19,691 bases of DNA from CAYQOX01 sp964419335. Its GTDB lineage: Bacteria; Hinthialibacterota; Hinthialibacteria; Hinthialibacterales; Hinthialibacteraceae. The notes under the pieces were generated by a model. The model saw only the letters and a list, made by a program, of their open reading frames with translations, ran no database searches and was not told the origin of the DNA. The translations under genes were made by a program, and so were the position numbers. The stretch is from the NCBI GenBank assembly GCA_964419335.1, contig CAYQOX010000064.1, positions 1-19,691 of the forward strand, given 5' to 3'. Each line of letters starts with the position of its first letter. Within the stretch, counting starts at the first letter, position 1. Below, piece by piece: positions 1-8,120 of the stretch.

Positions 1-21
1 AGTGAATCTCCGATTCACATC

Positions 22-51
22 GGAAGGGGCTTATGGCTTCTTCCTTTTTTT
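22..51 (+). terminator. Rho-independent terminator of a gene left of the window
   Basis: Bases 22-30 pair with 36-44 in a 9-bp stem (two G-U pairs) around a 5-base loop, followed directly by seven T (45-51). The orientation is plus, so it ends a transcription unit lying off the left edge. A second perfect hairpin sits just upstream: 2-8 GTGAATC and 12-18 GATTCAC. Confidence 0.75.
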
Positions 52-64
52 GGGAGAAGTTTGT

Positions 65-98
65 TGATCACACGTCTTGTGTACACAAGATGATCACA
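65..98. repeat. Perfect 16-bp palindrome flanked by TGATCACA direct repeats
   Basis: TCTTGTGTACACAAGA at 75-90 is a perfect palindrome. It is bracketed by TGATCACA at 65-72 and again at 91-98. Nothing here is coding. It could be an operator or a cruciform/RNA hairpin. No long U tract follows it on either strand, so it does not look like a standard terminator. Confidence 0.6.
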
Positions 99-159
99 AA
101 AAAGTTTTCGAAATAGTACGAATAAGTTTGAAAATGTTTGAGGTAAGACGGAGTGCTTA

Positions 160-179
160 TGTGTACAAATTTGTGTACA
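160..179. repeat. Two further TGTGTACA copies
   Basis: TGTGTACA occurs at 160-167 and 172-179, the same 8-mer that forms the core of the 75-90 palindrome. The two copies plus the AAATTT between them make an almost perfect inverted repeat with one extra G. A shorter TGTACA follows at 187-192. The recurrence within about 110 bases suggests protein binding sites. This is inference from pattern only. Confidence 0.45.
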
Positions 180-217
180 GGAGAGATGTACATGGAGGTA
201 TAAGCCTTTGATATTAT

Positions 218-293
218 TGGAGCTGGCGAAGGGATTCGAACCCCCGACCTGCTGATTACAAATCAGCTGCTCTGCCAACTGAGCTACGCCAGC
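218..293 (-). tRNA. tRNA-Thr (anticodon UGU)
   Basis: Read on the minus strand, this is a complete 76-nt cloverleaf. The 7-bp acceptor stem GCTGGCG/CGCCAGC is followed by discriminator T and an encoded CCA (218-220). The D arm begins GCTCAGTTGG, and the T loop is TTCGAAT. The anticodon stem GCTGA/TCAGC closes a 7-base loop TTTGTAA, which places anticodon TGT at positions 34-36, hence threonine. It lies downstream of the esterase gene on the same strand, about 107 bases after its stop codon, and a candidate promoter of its own lies just upstream. Confidence 0.95.
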
Positions 294-304
294 CTTTTTA
301 TCCT

Positions 305-333
305 TTAATACCTCATATGGTCCTTCTCTTCAA
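305..333 (-). promoter_or_regulatory. Candidate sigma70-type promoter for tRNA-Thr
   Basis: On the minus strand, TTGAAG (328-333) and TATTAA (305-310) are 17 bases apart. Transcription would start only a few bases before the tRNA at 293. An alternative pair is TTGAAA (366-371) with a perfect TATAAT (345-350), but its spacing is a short 15 bases. Confidence 0.4.
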
Positions 334-400
334 GACATTGAAATATTATAGTTCCTCTCACAGATTTTCAAGTTCCTTGTTTTGACTCGCTGAAAACTTT

Positions 401-1294
401 TTACTTTTTGATCAATTCCCGGCTTTTCATCCATTGAATGCATAAACCTGGCCACTGGCTTAATACTGGATCCTCGGGGGCTAAACCAAATCCATGGCCG
501 CCTTTTTCAAAGATATGCATCTCAGCCGGGATATTCATTTTTCTTAAAGCCATGTAGTACAAAATACTATTTTCAGCAGGTACGCCTGTATCGCCAGAAG
601 CATGCATCAAAAAAGCCGGAGGTGTTTCTTCTTTTACTTGTAACTCATTGGAAAATTGTTTTACCAGTTTAGAATCTGGATTCTCGCCGAGTAAATTACG
701 TTTCGAACCCTGATGCGTATATTCGGTAGTGAAAGAAATGACAGGGTACAACAAAATCGAGAAATTGGGACGTGAACTTCTACGATCAATGGGATCACTA
801 GCCTCGGAATCACCATGATCGAAATGTGTAGAGGCTGTGGAAGCCAAGTGTCCTCCTGCAGAAAATCCTAAAATCCCAATTTTATTGGGATCAATCTGAA
901 AGTCTGCTGCGTGAAAACGCACCCAGCGTATCGCTCGCTTGACATCGAGCATAGGGGCGGGATGTTGATAATCCGGGGCTTTGCGATATTTCAAAATGAA
1001 GGCGGTGATTCCATGAGCATTCAGCCATTTCGCCACCTCGATCCCTTCATGATCCATGGCTATTTTCCAGTAACCTCCCCCAGGGCAGATGACGACTGAA
1101 CATCCATTTTTCAACTTCTCACCAGGATTATAAAGGGTAAGCGTGGGTTGATCCTCAGAGTTATCTCCTTTTGCCAAGGGTGCACCTTCGGGCCATAGCA
1201 AAGCTTCTTTTGTTTCCAAGGAAGTTCCCATTCCATTCATACTTATAATGCATACGAAAAACAGGGTCAGTGCAAACCTTATACTGTGGTTCAT
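401..1294 (-). CDS. Secreted alpha/beta-hydrolase, esterase/lipase of the acetyl-esterase type
   Basis: This 297-aa alpha/beta-hydrolase has an N-terminal hydrophobic segment (about residues 6-22) that looks like a signal peptide, so it probably acts in the periplasm or outside the cell. The oxyanion-hole motif PGGGY is at 71-75 and the nucleophile elbow GFSAGG has Ser145. Asp235 and His267 (in GGHGFG) complete a Ser-Asp-His triad. Related proteins are carbohydrate or acetyl-xylan esterases that remove acetyl or other acyl groups from polysaccharides; the actual substrate cannot be read from sequence. The start is supported by a GGAAGGA ribosome site upstream. It is the second gene of an operon, 31 bases after the FG-GAP protein gene. 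Confidence 0.85.
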   Translation of the reverse strand: MNHSIRFALTLFFVCIISMNGMGTSLETKEALLWPEGAPLAKGDNSEDQPTLTLYNPGEKLKNGCSVVICPGGGYWKIAMDHEGIEVAKWLNAHGITAFILKYRKAPDYQHPAPMLDVKRAIRWVRFHAADFQIDPNKIGILGFSAGGHLASTASTHFDHGDSEASDPIDRRSSRPNFSILLYPVISFTTEYTHQGSKRNLLGENPDSKLVKQFSNELQVKEETPPAFLMHASGDTGVPAENSILYYMALRKMNIPAEMHIFEKGGHGFGLAPEDPVLSQWPGLCIQWMKSRELIKK

Positions 1295-1325
1295 TCATTG
1301 GTTCCTTCCATTTTGTACAAAAATG

Positions 1326-2519
1326 TTAATAGGTTGGGTTTTCATACCAGATCACACCGAGGTCTTCTCGTTCTTCACACGTTAGTAAATCCAAGTCGCC
1401 ATCTTGATCAAGGTCGATAGCTTTCAGTAAATCATATTTCGTTCCTTCGATACCGCTGATTGAATAGAGAGGCCATTCGCTCGCAGGTTTCGTCATATCG
1501 GGTTTAATCCATCCCACACCGATTTTGTCTTTTGCATGTTCACAGGAAAAAACGATGTCCTTGTGTCCATCACAATCAACGTCTATCAATTTGACTCCCT
1601 TTCCAGTTCCCGTCGTTTTTGGAAGCGGGATCATGGTTGTATTCCAAATGTCGTTAAAGAAAGGATGACGTTGGAGCCATAATAACTCATGTCCCTGGAT
1701 GGCAATGAGGAGTTGATCTCCTTTCTGATTAATATCTAAAAACATCACTTCTTGATCGTCTCCCCCAATCCGGTGCAAAGGCCATGGCTGGGTTTGTTTT
1801 TTTTCGAGACCGGGATTTTCCAGCCAATGGCAGCCACGTTGGTTACCTTTACGGTCTGTGGTGAGCACATCGAGATCACCATCTTGATCCATATCCACCG
1901 CCCGCAGCGACATGATCCATCCCGCTTCGTACATAGGATGCCATTTCCAAGCAGAGAGATCGCGGGGATTCTCTGGAGATTGCAGCCAACCGATTTGAGC
2001 GTTTTCCCCTTTTGCGCTAAGGACGAGGTCGATTCCATGTTGTTCATCGATTTGCATCGGTAGGCAAAACATCCACTGTTGTTTTTTTTCTAGAGTAGGA
2101 AAGGCTTCTGTTTCCCAGGCTTCGGGATTCAGATAATCTTCTTTTTCTTTTGGTGCCCAATGCACGAAGACGCTTCTTTCATTTCCTTCACATGAACTGA
2201 CCACATCCATCGAACCATCACCGTCAAGATCGGCAAAGACCGCATCTTCAGGGGATTTCACTTGCCCCACCGTCACAGTCGGCCAGGGGGCTTTAACCTT
2301 GTTTGTTCCGGGATGAAGGTAAACACGAATTTTTCCACCTTCTTCCCAACCTGTCGTAATGTCGGGCAAACCATCATTGTTTACATCGGCGAGTCGAGTG
2401 CCATCTGCACCTGTGGAGGAGTCATCGATGGCGTGACGCTGCCATTCTTTTGTGGGATCACTCCATGGGGTCAGGGATAGACAAGTGATGGCAATTATGG
2501 TGAATAGTAAGCGTAACAT
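1326..2519 (-). CDS. Secreted FG-GAP/VCBS-repeat protein
   Basis: This is a 397-aa protein with an N-terminal signal peptide (about residues 1-18). Calcium-loop-like FG-GAP/VCBS motifs recur along its length: DVNNDGLPD (45-53), DLDGDGSMD (97-105), DMDQDGDLD (209-217), DVDCDGHKD (313-321) and DLDQDGDLD (369-377). A degenerate copy lies near 262-268. WLENP/WYENP segments follow some repeats. Such repeats build a beta-propeller and bind Ca2+. The family is usually extracellular, and its roles range from adhesion to carbohydrate binding, so a precise function cannot be assigned. The AAGGA ribosome site before ATG 2519 is well placed. It is the first gene of an operon with the esterase, which suggests joint action on an extracellular glycan. 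Confidence 0.85.
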   Translation of the reverse strand: MLRLLFTIIAITCLSLTPWSDPTKEWQRHAIDDSSTGADGTRLADVNNDGLPDITTGWEEGGKIRVYLHPGTNKVKAPWPTVTVGQVKSPEDAVFADLDGDGSMDVVSSCEGNERSVFVHWAPKEKEDYLNPEAWETEAFPTLEKKQQWMFCLPMQIDEQHGIDLVLSAKGENAQIGWLQSPENPRDLSAWKWHPMYEAGWIMSLRAVDMDQDGDLDVLTTDRKGNQRGCHWLENPGLEKKQTQPWPLHRIGGDDQEVMFLDINQKGDQLLIAIQGHELLWLQRHPFFNDIWNTTMIPLPKTTGTGKGVKLIDVDCDGHKDIVFSCEHAKDKIGVGWIKPDMTKPASEWPLYSISGIEGTKYDLLKAIDLDQDGDLDLLTCEEREDLGVIWYENPTY

Positions 2520-2616
2520 ATTAACAATCCTTATAATAATTTATTGTGGGAATCTTTCTCCCCTGATTATCGCTAGTCTTATTGTAATACATTGGAAAAG
2601 GGGATTTCTATACTTC

Positions 2617-2646
2617 CACAAAAGAAAAGGTATGATTTTCTATACC
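2617..2646 (-). terminator. Weak candidate terminator after the AEC transporter
   Basis: On the minus strand GGTAT/ATACC (2642-2646 and 2629-2633) form a 5-bp stem with an 8-base loop, followed by TTTTCTTTT (2620-2628). The stem is short, so this is tentative. The rest of 2520-2741 shows no gene. Confidence 0.25.
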
Positions 2647-2741
2647 GCGAAAAATAATATTTATCATTGATGGTTCAATAAATATCACACTGGGTTGGAT
2701 TCGATTATACATCTTATGGTCATTGAAAAAAAACAGAATAC

Positions 2742-3701
2742 TCATTGCACCAGGGGATACATCCAGTTCACGTAAGTTTGCAGCAAGGGTAATAGAATAA
2801 AACTGAGTAACGTAGTAAAGAAGATACATAGCACAGTAAAGCAACGTTCATTGGATTTCCTATGATAACTAACGAGTACCGCAGCCAATATTCCTGTTGG
2901 CATGCCGGAAGAAAGAATAAAGGCTCGTTGGATCGTGATATTATCCAGCCCCATGAGATAGGTTATGGCAATCGCTGCAAGAGGGGAAATAATCATACTT
3001 ATAATCAAACACAAAATAAGCCCAGGAAGAAATACAAGATATTCCTGGATTTGAACCAAATAAATATGTTTTCCCCAGACAATACCAATGATGAGTAAGG
3101 CAACAGGGAACAAGGCATTCAACAACTTGTCGACCGATTCAAGCACTTCAAAACGCGGTGTGTAATTCATTCCAGCAAAGAGCAACCCCAAAAAGAGAAC
3201 ATAGATCAAAGGAGTCTTCAAAATATGGAGGAAACTTTCGGATAGGCGCTCCTTTTGCGAAGCCAGAAAGATTCCTAAAGTGGATAGAATGACGAGGTGA
3301 AAAAAGATAAAAACGTTAATCACTTCTACCGATTGATCGGGAGGTCCCAGTTGAGGTTGTAAATGCCGTAAACCCAATAGGTTCACGATTAAGATGTTGA
3401 TCAAGTACATCTTTCCAATCGATTTGGGAATATGAAATATGGCAAAGATTCCTCTCGAAATCAATACCAAAAAACCGGTATGAAACACGAGAAAAAATAA
3501 CACCATGGTGAAAACATTGGCAGTCAGGTTTTGGGCTAAAGTTTGCCTGAAGAGAAAAGCCGGAACGAATACCATAAGGCAAACGATGGCTAAAGAATGT
3601 TCTTCGATTTTTTGCGTATAGCGGCCGACCAAAAAGCCAATAAAGACTACTGCGAAGGCGTACATGATGGTGCTTATACCCGATAAGTTAAATAAATCCA
3701 T
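2742..3701 (-). CDS. AEC-family permease (auxin efflux carrier-like)
   Basis: This 319-aa integral membrane protein has roughly ten hydrophobic segments in two groups, split by a polar loop near residue 150. That is the layout of the AEC family (auxin efflux carrier/malonate transporter), inner-membrane carriers of small organic anions. The second half carries the most typical AEC stretch, SSGMPTGILAAVLVSYH (about 268-284). The first half is more divergent: the usual N-x-GFxG-type segment in the discontinuous helix is replaced by a stretch containing VNLLGLRHL. The substrate is unknown. It is a single gene, divergently transcribed from uvrA, with a 250-base shared upstream region. No good ribosome site is visible before ATG 3701. 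Confidence 0.75.
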   Translation of the reverse strand: MDLFNLSGISTIMYAFAVVFIGFLVGRYTQKIEEHSLAIVCLMVFVPAFLFRQTLAQNLTANVFTMVLFFLVFHTGFLVLISRGIFAIFHIPKSIGKMYLINILIVNLLGLRHLQPQLGPPDQSVEVINVFIFFHLVILSTLGIFLASQKERLSESFLHILKTPLIYVLFLGLLFAGMNYTPRFEVLESVDKLLNALFPVALLIIGIVWGKHIYLVQIQEYLVFLPGLILCLIISMIISPLAAIAITYLMGLDNITIQRAFILSSGMPTGILAAVLVSYHRKSNERCFTVLCIFFTTLLSFILLPLLQTYVNWMYPLVQ

Positions 3702-3777
3702 ACGAATAGATTTCCCGCTGCTCTAATGATTTTTGAAATACTGGGCAAATGAATTGAATGATTCCATGAAGACTCAT

Positions 3778-3806
3778 TTGCTTGTACAATGAAATGATAC
3801 TATACT
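3778..3806 (+). promoter_or_regulatory. Candidate sigma70-type promoter of uvrA
   Basis: TTGCTT (3778-3783) and TATACT (3801-3806) are separated by 17 bases, giving a 5' leader of about 140 bases to the conserved uvrA start. The leader contains a tandem TTACGAT (3822-3828, 3831-3837). I see no CTGT-N8-ACAG LexA box. Confidence 0.5.
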
Positions 3807-3951
3807 CTTTTTTCTGTTACCTTACGATTGTTACGATCCTATGGTTTCCAAAAAAAGAACGGCAATATGCCATCTATCCACGCTAGGTTTTCTTCACGCA
3901 ACAAGGTTCTTATTGAACAAAGAAAAAAATTCTATAGAAATTTATCTTACA

Positions 3952-6771
3952 ATGAAAAATATTATCCTGCGAGGCGCAAAGGAACATAATCTCAAAAACA
4001 TTGATGTGGAAATCCCCCGCGAACAATTAGTGGTTTTCACTGGAGTGAGTGGGTCAGGCAAATCATCGCTCGCTTTCGATACAATCTACGCCGAGGGGCA
4101 ACGGCGGTATGTTGAGTCGCTTTCTGCCTATGCCCGCCAGTTTTTAGGGCAGATGGAAAAACCCAAAGTGGATTATATCGCGGGACTATCCCCTGCCATC
4201 TCTATCGAACAGAAAAGCACGAGCAAAAATCCTCGTTCTACTGTCGGTACGGTTACGGAAATTTACGATTATCTGCGGGTTCTTTATGCGCGATGTGGAA
4301 TGGCGTACTGCCCTAAAGACGGAATCGAGCTTTCATCCCAAACCGTGGATGAGATTGTCGATCGTATTATGGAACTTCCCGAGCGTACCAAGTTCATGAT
4401 CCTCGCACCCAAAGTGCGAGAGCGCAAAGGTGAGTACAAAGATATCTTCGATCGTGCCCGCAAAGACGGGTTTGTACGAGTGCGCGTCGATGGGCATGTG
4501 ATGAGTCTTGATGAGAAAATCTCGTTGGATAAAAAACTCGCCCATACCGTCGAAATTGTGGTCGATCGCTTGGTCATGAAAAAGGATATTCGCTCACGCT
4601 TGTCAGATTCTGTGGAACTGGCCTTAGCACAGGGAGAAGGCTTATTGTTGGTGAATATCCCCGGTGAAGAAGACAAAATGTTTAGTTCCATCAATGCTTG
4701 CCCCTTATGCGATTTTTCTCTGGGTGATATGAATCCTCAACATTTTTCTTTTAACCACCCCTTGGGCATGTGTCCTGAGTGTGATGGTTTGGGACGCAAA
4801 CTGGAATTAGATCCCGACTTAATCGTTCCCGACAAAGATCGCTCAATCATCGATGGCGCAATCGTTCCGTGGAAGAATATCTTCCAAGATGGCAACGAAT
4901 CCCATTGGGCTTTTTCTACCCGAATGCGTATCGAATCCTTTGCCCGCAAACATAAAATCGATTTAGAGAAACCGTGGAAGAAACTAAGTAAACGAGCACA
5001 ACAAAAAATCCTCTACGGCGATCGGAATTCGCGTGGTGGCTATCAGGGCATTGTCACAGAAATGGAACGCTGGTATGCAAACACCACCTCAGAAGGCTTT
5101 CGCACCTATCTTTTAGAAACCTTTATGCATCGGGTGCCATGCGAAACGTGTCACGGAGGGCGATTGCGACCGGAGTATCTTGCGGTACAATTCGCCGGCA
5201 AAAAAATCAACGAAGTAACCGATATGAATATAATCAACGCGTATGACTTTTTCAATAACGTTGAATTATCTTCGACGCAAGCTGAAATCGCCGGTGAAGT
5301 CCTAAAAGAAATACGCAATCGACTGCATTTTTTAATTGATGTGGGGCTGGGTTATCTTAATCTAAGCCGGGCTGCACCGAGTCTTTCTGGCGGGGAATCT
5401 CAACGTATTCGCTTGGCAAGTCAAATCGGCAGTGCCTTGGTGGGTGTGCTCTATGTGTTGGATGAACCTAGCATTGGATTACATCAGCGGGACAACCGGC
5501 GTCTGATTAATACCTTGGAACGTTTGCGCGACCTAGGCAATACGATTATTGTCGTTGAACATGATCAGGAAATGATTGAGTCCGCCGATTATCTGATTGA
5601 CTTCGGACCGGGGGCCGGCAAGGATGGAGGCGATGTTGTTGCTGTTGGTACTCCCGATCAAGTTAGCAGGAATCCACAATCCCTCACCGGCAAGTATTTA
5701 GCTGGAGAGAAAGAGATTGAAATCCCACCGGTTCGACGCCGGGGAAATGGCAAAACCATTGAGGTGTTAGGGGCAAGCGAGAATAATCTCAAAACCATGG
5801 ATGCCCCTCTTCCTTTGGGTACGTTTACTTGCGTAACAGGTGTTTCCGGTTCAGGAAAAAGCACGCTCGTTACCGAAATTTTGTTCAAATCTCTCTCTCG
5901 TAAATTACATCGTTCCCAAATGATTCCCGGTGAGCATATTGATATTCAAGGCAGCGAAAATATCGACAAAGTGATTGAGATTGATCAAAAACCTATCGGA
6001 CGCACACCTCGATCCAATCCCGCTACCTATGTGAAGGCTTTCGATCCCATTCGCCAACTCTTTGCCCAAATGCCTGAAGCAAAACTCCGGGGCTATAAGG
6101 CGGGTCGCTTTTCCTTTAATGTTCGGGGAGGACGATGCGAAGCGTGCGAAGGCGCAGGGATGAAATGTATCGAAATGCATTTTCTTCCAGATGTCTTTGT
6201 GACTTGTGAAGTGTGTAATGGAAAGCGGTTCAATCGAGAAACCTTACAGGTGAAGTATAAAGGCTATTCCATCGCAGATGTCCTTGATTTAACCGTCAAG
6301 GAAGCGATGGAACTTTTCGAAAATGTGCCGAGGATTACGCGCATTTTAAATACAATTGCCCATGTCGGTTTGGATTATATTCACTTAGGTCAACCGGCTC
6401 CTACTCTTTCTGGAGGAGAAGCCCAACGCATCAAATTAGCCAAAGAACTTTCCCGTCGCGATACCGGCAATACCCTCTATATTTTGGATGAGCCTACTAC
6501 AGGTTTACATTTCGAAGATGTCAAAAAACTCTTGCAAGTCTTAAATGAATTGGTGGATCGCGGCAATACCGTGGTAGTCATCGAGCATCATCTCGATGTT
6601 ATCAAATCAGCGGATTATATTATTGATCTTGGTCCGGAAGGGGGCGACGAAGGAGGAGAAATCGTTGCTGCTGGAACTCCGGAAGAAGTAGCACACCACC
6701 CTGGATCCTATACAGGTGAGTTTTTGCGGCCTATCCTGAAAGAAGTCGACACAGAAAAAATCTTAGCTTAA
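3952..6771 (+). CDS. uvrA: UvrA, excision nuclease ABC subunit A
   Basis: UvrA is the damage-recognition ATPase of nucleotide excision repair; it works as a dimer with UvrB in the cytoplasm. Two ABC modules are visible. The first has Walker A GVSGSGKSS (31-39), a zinc site Cys250/253/274/277, signature LSGGESQ (478-484) and the Walker B segment LDEPSIGLH. The second has Walker A GVSGSGKST (630-638), zinc site Cys729/732/752/755, signature LSGGEAQ (819-825) and LDEPTTGLH. I chose ATG 3952 because homology begins there (MKNIILRGAKEHNL) and gives the family-typical 939 aa. The frame stays open to an ATG at 3841, which would add 37 unrelated residues. Neither start has a clear ribosome site. rph follows after 35 bases. 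Confidence 0.97.
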   Translation: MKNIILRGAKEHNLKNIDVEIPREQLVVFTGVSGSGKSSLAFDTIYAEGQRRYVESLSAYARQFLGQMEKPKVDYIAGLSPAISIEQKSTSKNPRSTVGTVTEIYDYLRVLYARCGMAYCPKDGIELSSQTVDEIVDRIMELPERTKFMILAPKVRERKGEYKDIFDRARKDGFVRVRVDGHVMSLDEKISLDKKLAHTVEIVVDRLVMKKDIRSRLSDSVELALAQGEGLLLVNIPGEEDKMFSSINACPLCDFSLGDMNPQHFSFNHPLGMCPECDGLGRKLELDPDLIVPDKDRSIIDGAIVPWKNIFQDGNESHWAFSTRMRIESFARKHKIDLEKPWKKLSKRAQQKILYGDRNSRGGYQGIVTEMERWYANTTSEGFRTYLLETFMHRVPCETCHGGRLRPEYLAVQFAGKKINEVTDMNIINAYDFFNNVELSSTQAEIAGEVLKEIRNRLHFLIDVGLGYLNLSRAAPSLSGGESQRIRLASQIGSALVGVLYVLDEPSIGLHQRDNRRLINTLERLRDLGNTIIVVEHDQEMIESADYLIDFGPGAGKDGGDVVAVGTPDQVSRNPQSLTGKYLAGEKEIEIPPVRRRGNGKTIEVLGASENNLKTMDAPLPLGTFTCVTGVSGSGKSTLVTEILFKSLSRKLHRSQMIPGEHIDIQGSENIDKVIEIDQKPIGRTPRSNPATYVKAFDPIRQLFAQMPEAKLRGYKAGRFSFNVRGGRCEACEGAGMKCIEMHFLPDVFVTCEVCNGKRFNRETLQVKYKGYSIADVLDLTVKEAMELFENVPRITRILNTIAHVGLDYIHLGQPAPTLSGGEAQRIKLAKELSRRDTGNTLYILDEPTTGLHFEDVKKLLQVLNELVDRGNTVVVIEHHLDVIKSADYIIDLGPEGGDEGGEIVAAGTPEEVAHHPGSYTGEFLRPILKEVDTEKILA

Positions 6772-6806
6772 ACTTTAAAAAACATGCAAGGGAGCATAAA
6801 AACAAT

Positions 6807-7535
6807 ATGAGGACTTCTGAATTAATCCGCTCAGAGGATCGTACTAGTGGCGAGATGAGAAAAATGTCGTTTAAACGAGGATATTTGGAGTTTGCCGAAG
6901 GCTCCTGCTTAGTTTCCTTTGGCCGAACCAAGGTCATTTGTTCGGCCTCTATCGAAGACCGAGTACCACCTTTCCTCGTGGGCTCCGGCCAGGGATGGGT
7001 GACGGCCGAATATGCAATGCTCCCGAAATCGTGTAAGCAGCGAGTCCCCCGTGAACGCAGCCGCAGCGGACGCGCACAAGAAATTCAGCGCTTGATTGGA
7101 CGCTCCCTGCGAAGCGTTACTGATATGGAACAATTGGGAGAACGCACCGTTTATTTAGACTGCGATGTCATTCAAGCCGACGGCGGCACCCGTTCAGCCT
7201 CTATTTCAGGATGTACTATCGCGTTATATGATGCTCTCTCATTCATGCTGAAAAATGGGATGATTCGCGAATGGCCAATACGTGAACTGGTCGCAGCCGT
7301 GAGCGTCGGAGTGGTCGATGGGCAAATTTGCTTGGATTTGGATTATAGCGAGGATAGCGTCGCGGATGTGGATCTTAATGTTGTGAAAACTGAATCAGGG
7401 AAATTTGTAGAAGTACAGGGAAGCGCCGAAAATGCAACTTTCGATATTGAACAATTGAATGAAATGTTACGTATTGCGGATAAAGGGATTCATGAAATAA
7501 TTGTACAACAAAAAAATATTTTAGAGATTGACTGA
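6807..7535 (+). CDS. rph: Ribonuclease PH
   Basis: RNase PH is a phosphorolytic 3'-5' exoribonuclease that trims tRNA 3' ends and other RNAs. The 242-aa length is standard. Conserved features seen are the N-terminal R-S-E-D-R segment, GRTKVICSASIEDRVP, the arginine-rich RVPRERSRSGRAQEIQRLIGR region needed for tRNA and phosphate binding, CDVIQADGGTRSASISG, and the acidic LDYSEDSVADVDLNVV stretch of the active site. A GGGAG ribosome site lies about 12 bases before ATG 6807. It follows uvrA by 35 bases and is probably cotranscribed. Many relatives carry a fused or adjacent non-canonical purine NTPase, but none is present here. Confidence 0.96.
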   Translation: MRTSELIRSEDRTSGEMRKMSFKRGYLEFAEGSCLVSFGRTKVICSASIEDRVPPFLVGSGQGWVTAEYAMLPKSCKQRVPRERSRSGRAQEIQRLIGRSLRSVTDMEQLGERTVYLDCDVIQADGGTRSASISGCTIALYDALSFMLKNGMIREWPIRELVAAVSVGVVDGQICLDLDYSEDSVADVDLNVVKTESGKFVEVQGSAENATFDIEQLNEMLRIADKGIHEIIVQQKNILEID

Positions 7536-7563
7536 TTTTTTTTGGATAGTCTTCATTTGTATC

Positions 7564-7591
7564 TTGTTTTTGATCCGTTTTCTAGTAAAAT
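7564..7591 (+). promoter_or_regulatory. Weak candidate promoter after rph
   Basis: TTGTTT (7564-7569) and TAAAAT (7586-7591) have a 16-base spacer, about 60 bases upstream of the next start. The region is AT-rich, so a chance match is quite possible. Confidence 0.3.
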
Positions 7592-7652
7592 ATTTAACAA
7601 CTACTTGATATAAAAAACTAGAACCTTGCGTTGGGTTCATCGATCAATAAAA

Positions 7653-8120
7653 ATGGAACATACTCTGACGGATCTTCTTGGTTCTCCATTTGTACTGGCT
7701 CAAAATGAAGTCTTAGGAAAATTATGGTCGAATACCGCGGCTGAGCCCTCCACCATTTTAACCATCCTCATCGTTTTAATGGTATTAATTTCAGCCATTA
7801 TCTTTGCCAGCTATCGCTATCAACGTTGGAAGCGGTTTAAAGAATTTGAAGAAGAAATGAAATCTTTAGATCTCGAACCAGAAGATGAAGGGACTTTCGC
7901 TTGGATGGTGAAACGCTACAAAATGGATGAACCCGTCAATATTATCTATTCACCTCGTTTGTTTGACGAGATGGCGACAAACGAAATGCTGCGGGTTTTA
8001 GCGAGTCAGGCTTCCATGGAATCCAAACGAGACTTTATCGACACGGTATATACCATTCGCACTAAAACCTATCACCCAGACTGGTTATCGATCACGGACA
8101 AAGCCTCTTACGAAGAATAA
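7653..8120 (+). CDS. Unrecognised single-pass membrane protein
   Basis: I do not firmly recognise this 155-aa protein. After a polar N-terminus comes one strong transmembrane helix (about residues 35-53). A basic RYQRWKRFKEF stop-transfer segment and a soluble, acidic, helical C-terminal part (55-155) follow. By the positive-inside rule the C-terminal part is cytoplasmic. The membrane-anchor-plus-helical layout loosely recalls the N-terminal part of PilZ-type c-di-GMP receptors of spirochetes and PVC bacteria, but no PilZ domain follows. ATG 7653 is preferred; a TTG at 7626 would add nine residues, and no strong ribosome site helps decide. The 3' end overlaps the convergent FemAB-like gene by 13 bases. 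Confidence 0.65.
   Translation: MEHTLTDLLGSPFVLAQNEVLGKLWSNTAAEPSTILTILIVLMVLISAIIFASYRYQRWKRFKEFEEEMKSLDLEPEDEGTFAWMVKRYKMDEPVNIIYSPRLFDEMATNEMLRVLASQASMESKRDFIDTVYTIRTKTYHPDWLSITDKASYEE

Noticed and set aside
15..278. 87-aa minus-strand open frame over the left edge
   Set aside because: It runs through the tRNA-Thr gene and the palindrome cluster, has no ribosome site and shows no protein-like character.
218..293. Integration (att) site at the tRNA-Thr 3' end
   Set aside because: No integrase and no direct repeat of the tRNA 3' end is present within the window.
1752..2063. 103-aa plus-strand open frame inside the FG-GAP gene
   Set aside because: It is antisense to clear FG-GAP repeat codons; the real product on the minus strand has a signal peptide and five motifs.
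3841..3951. 37-residue N-terminal extension of UvrA
   Set aside because: The frame is open, but the extension shows no similarity to UvrA, the conserved protein begins at 3952, and no ribosome site supports ATG 3841. It could matter only as a leader peptide.
3702..3951. Possible SOS control of uvrA
   Set aside because: No CTGT-N8-ACAG or other convincing LexA-type palindrome is seen in the upstream region; phylum-specific boxes cannot be excluded.
4284..4694. 136-aa minus-strand frame inside uvrA
   Set aside because: Antisense shadow of a highly conserved gene, rich in Ser/Arg as expected for an antisense reading.
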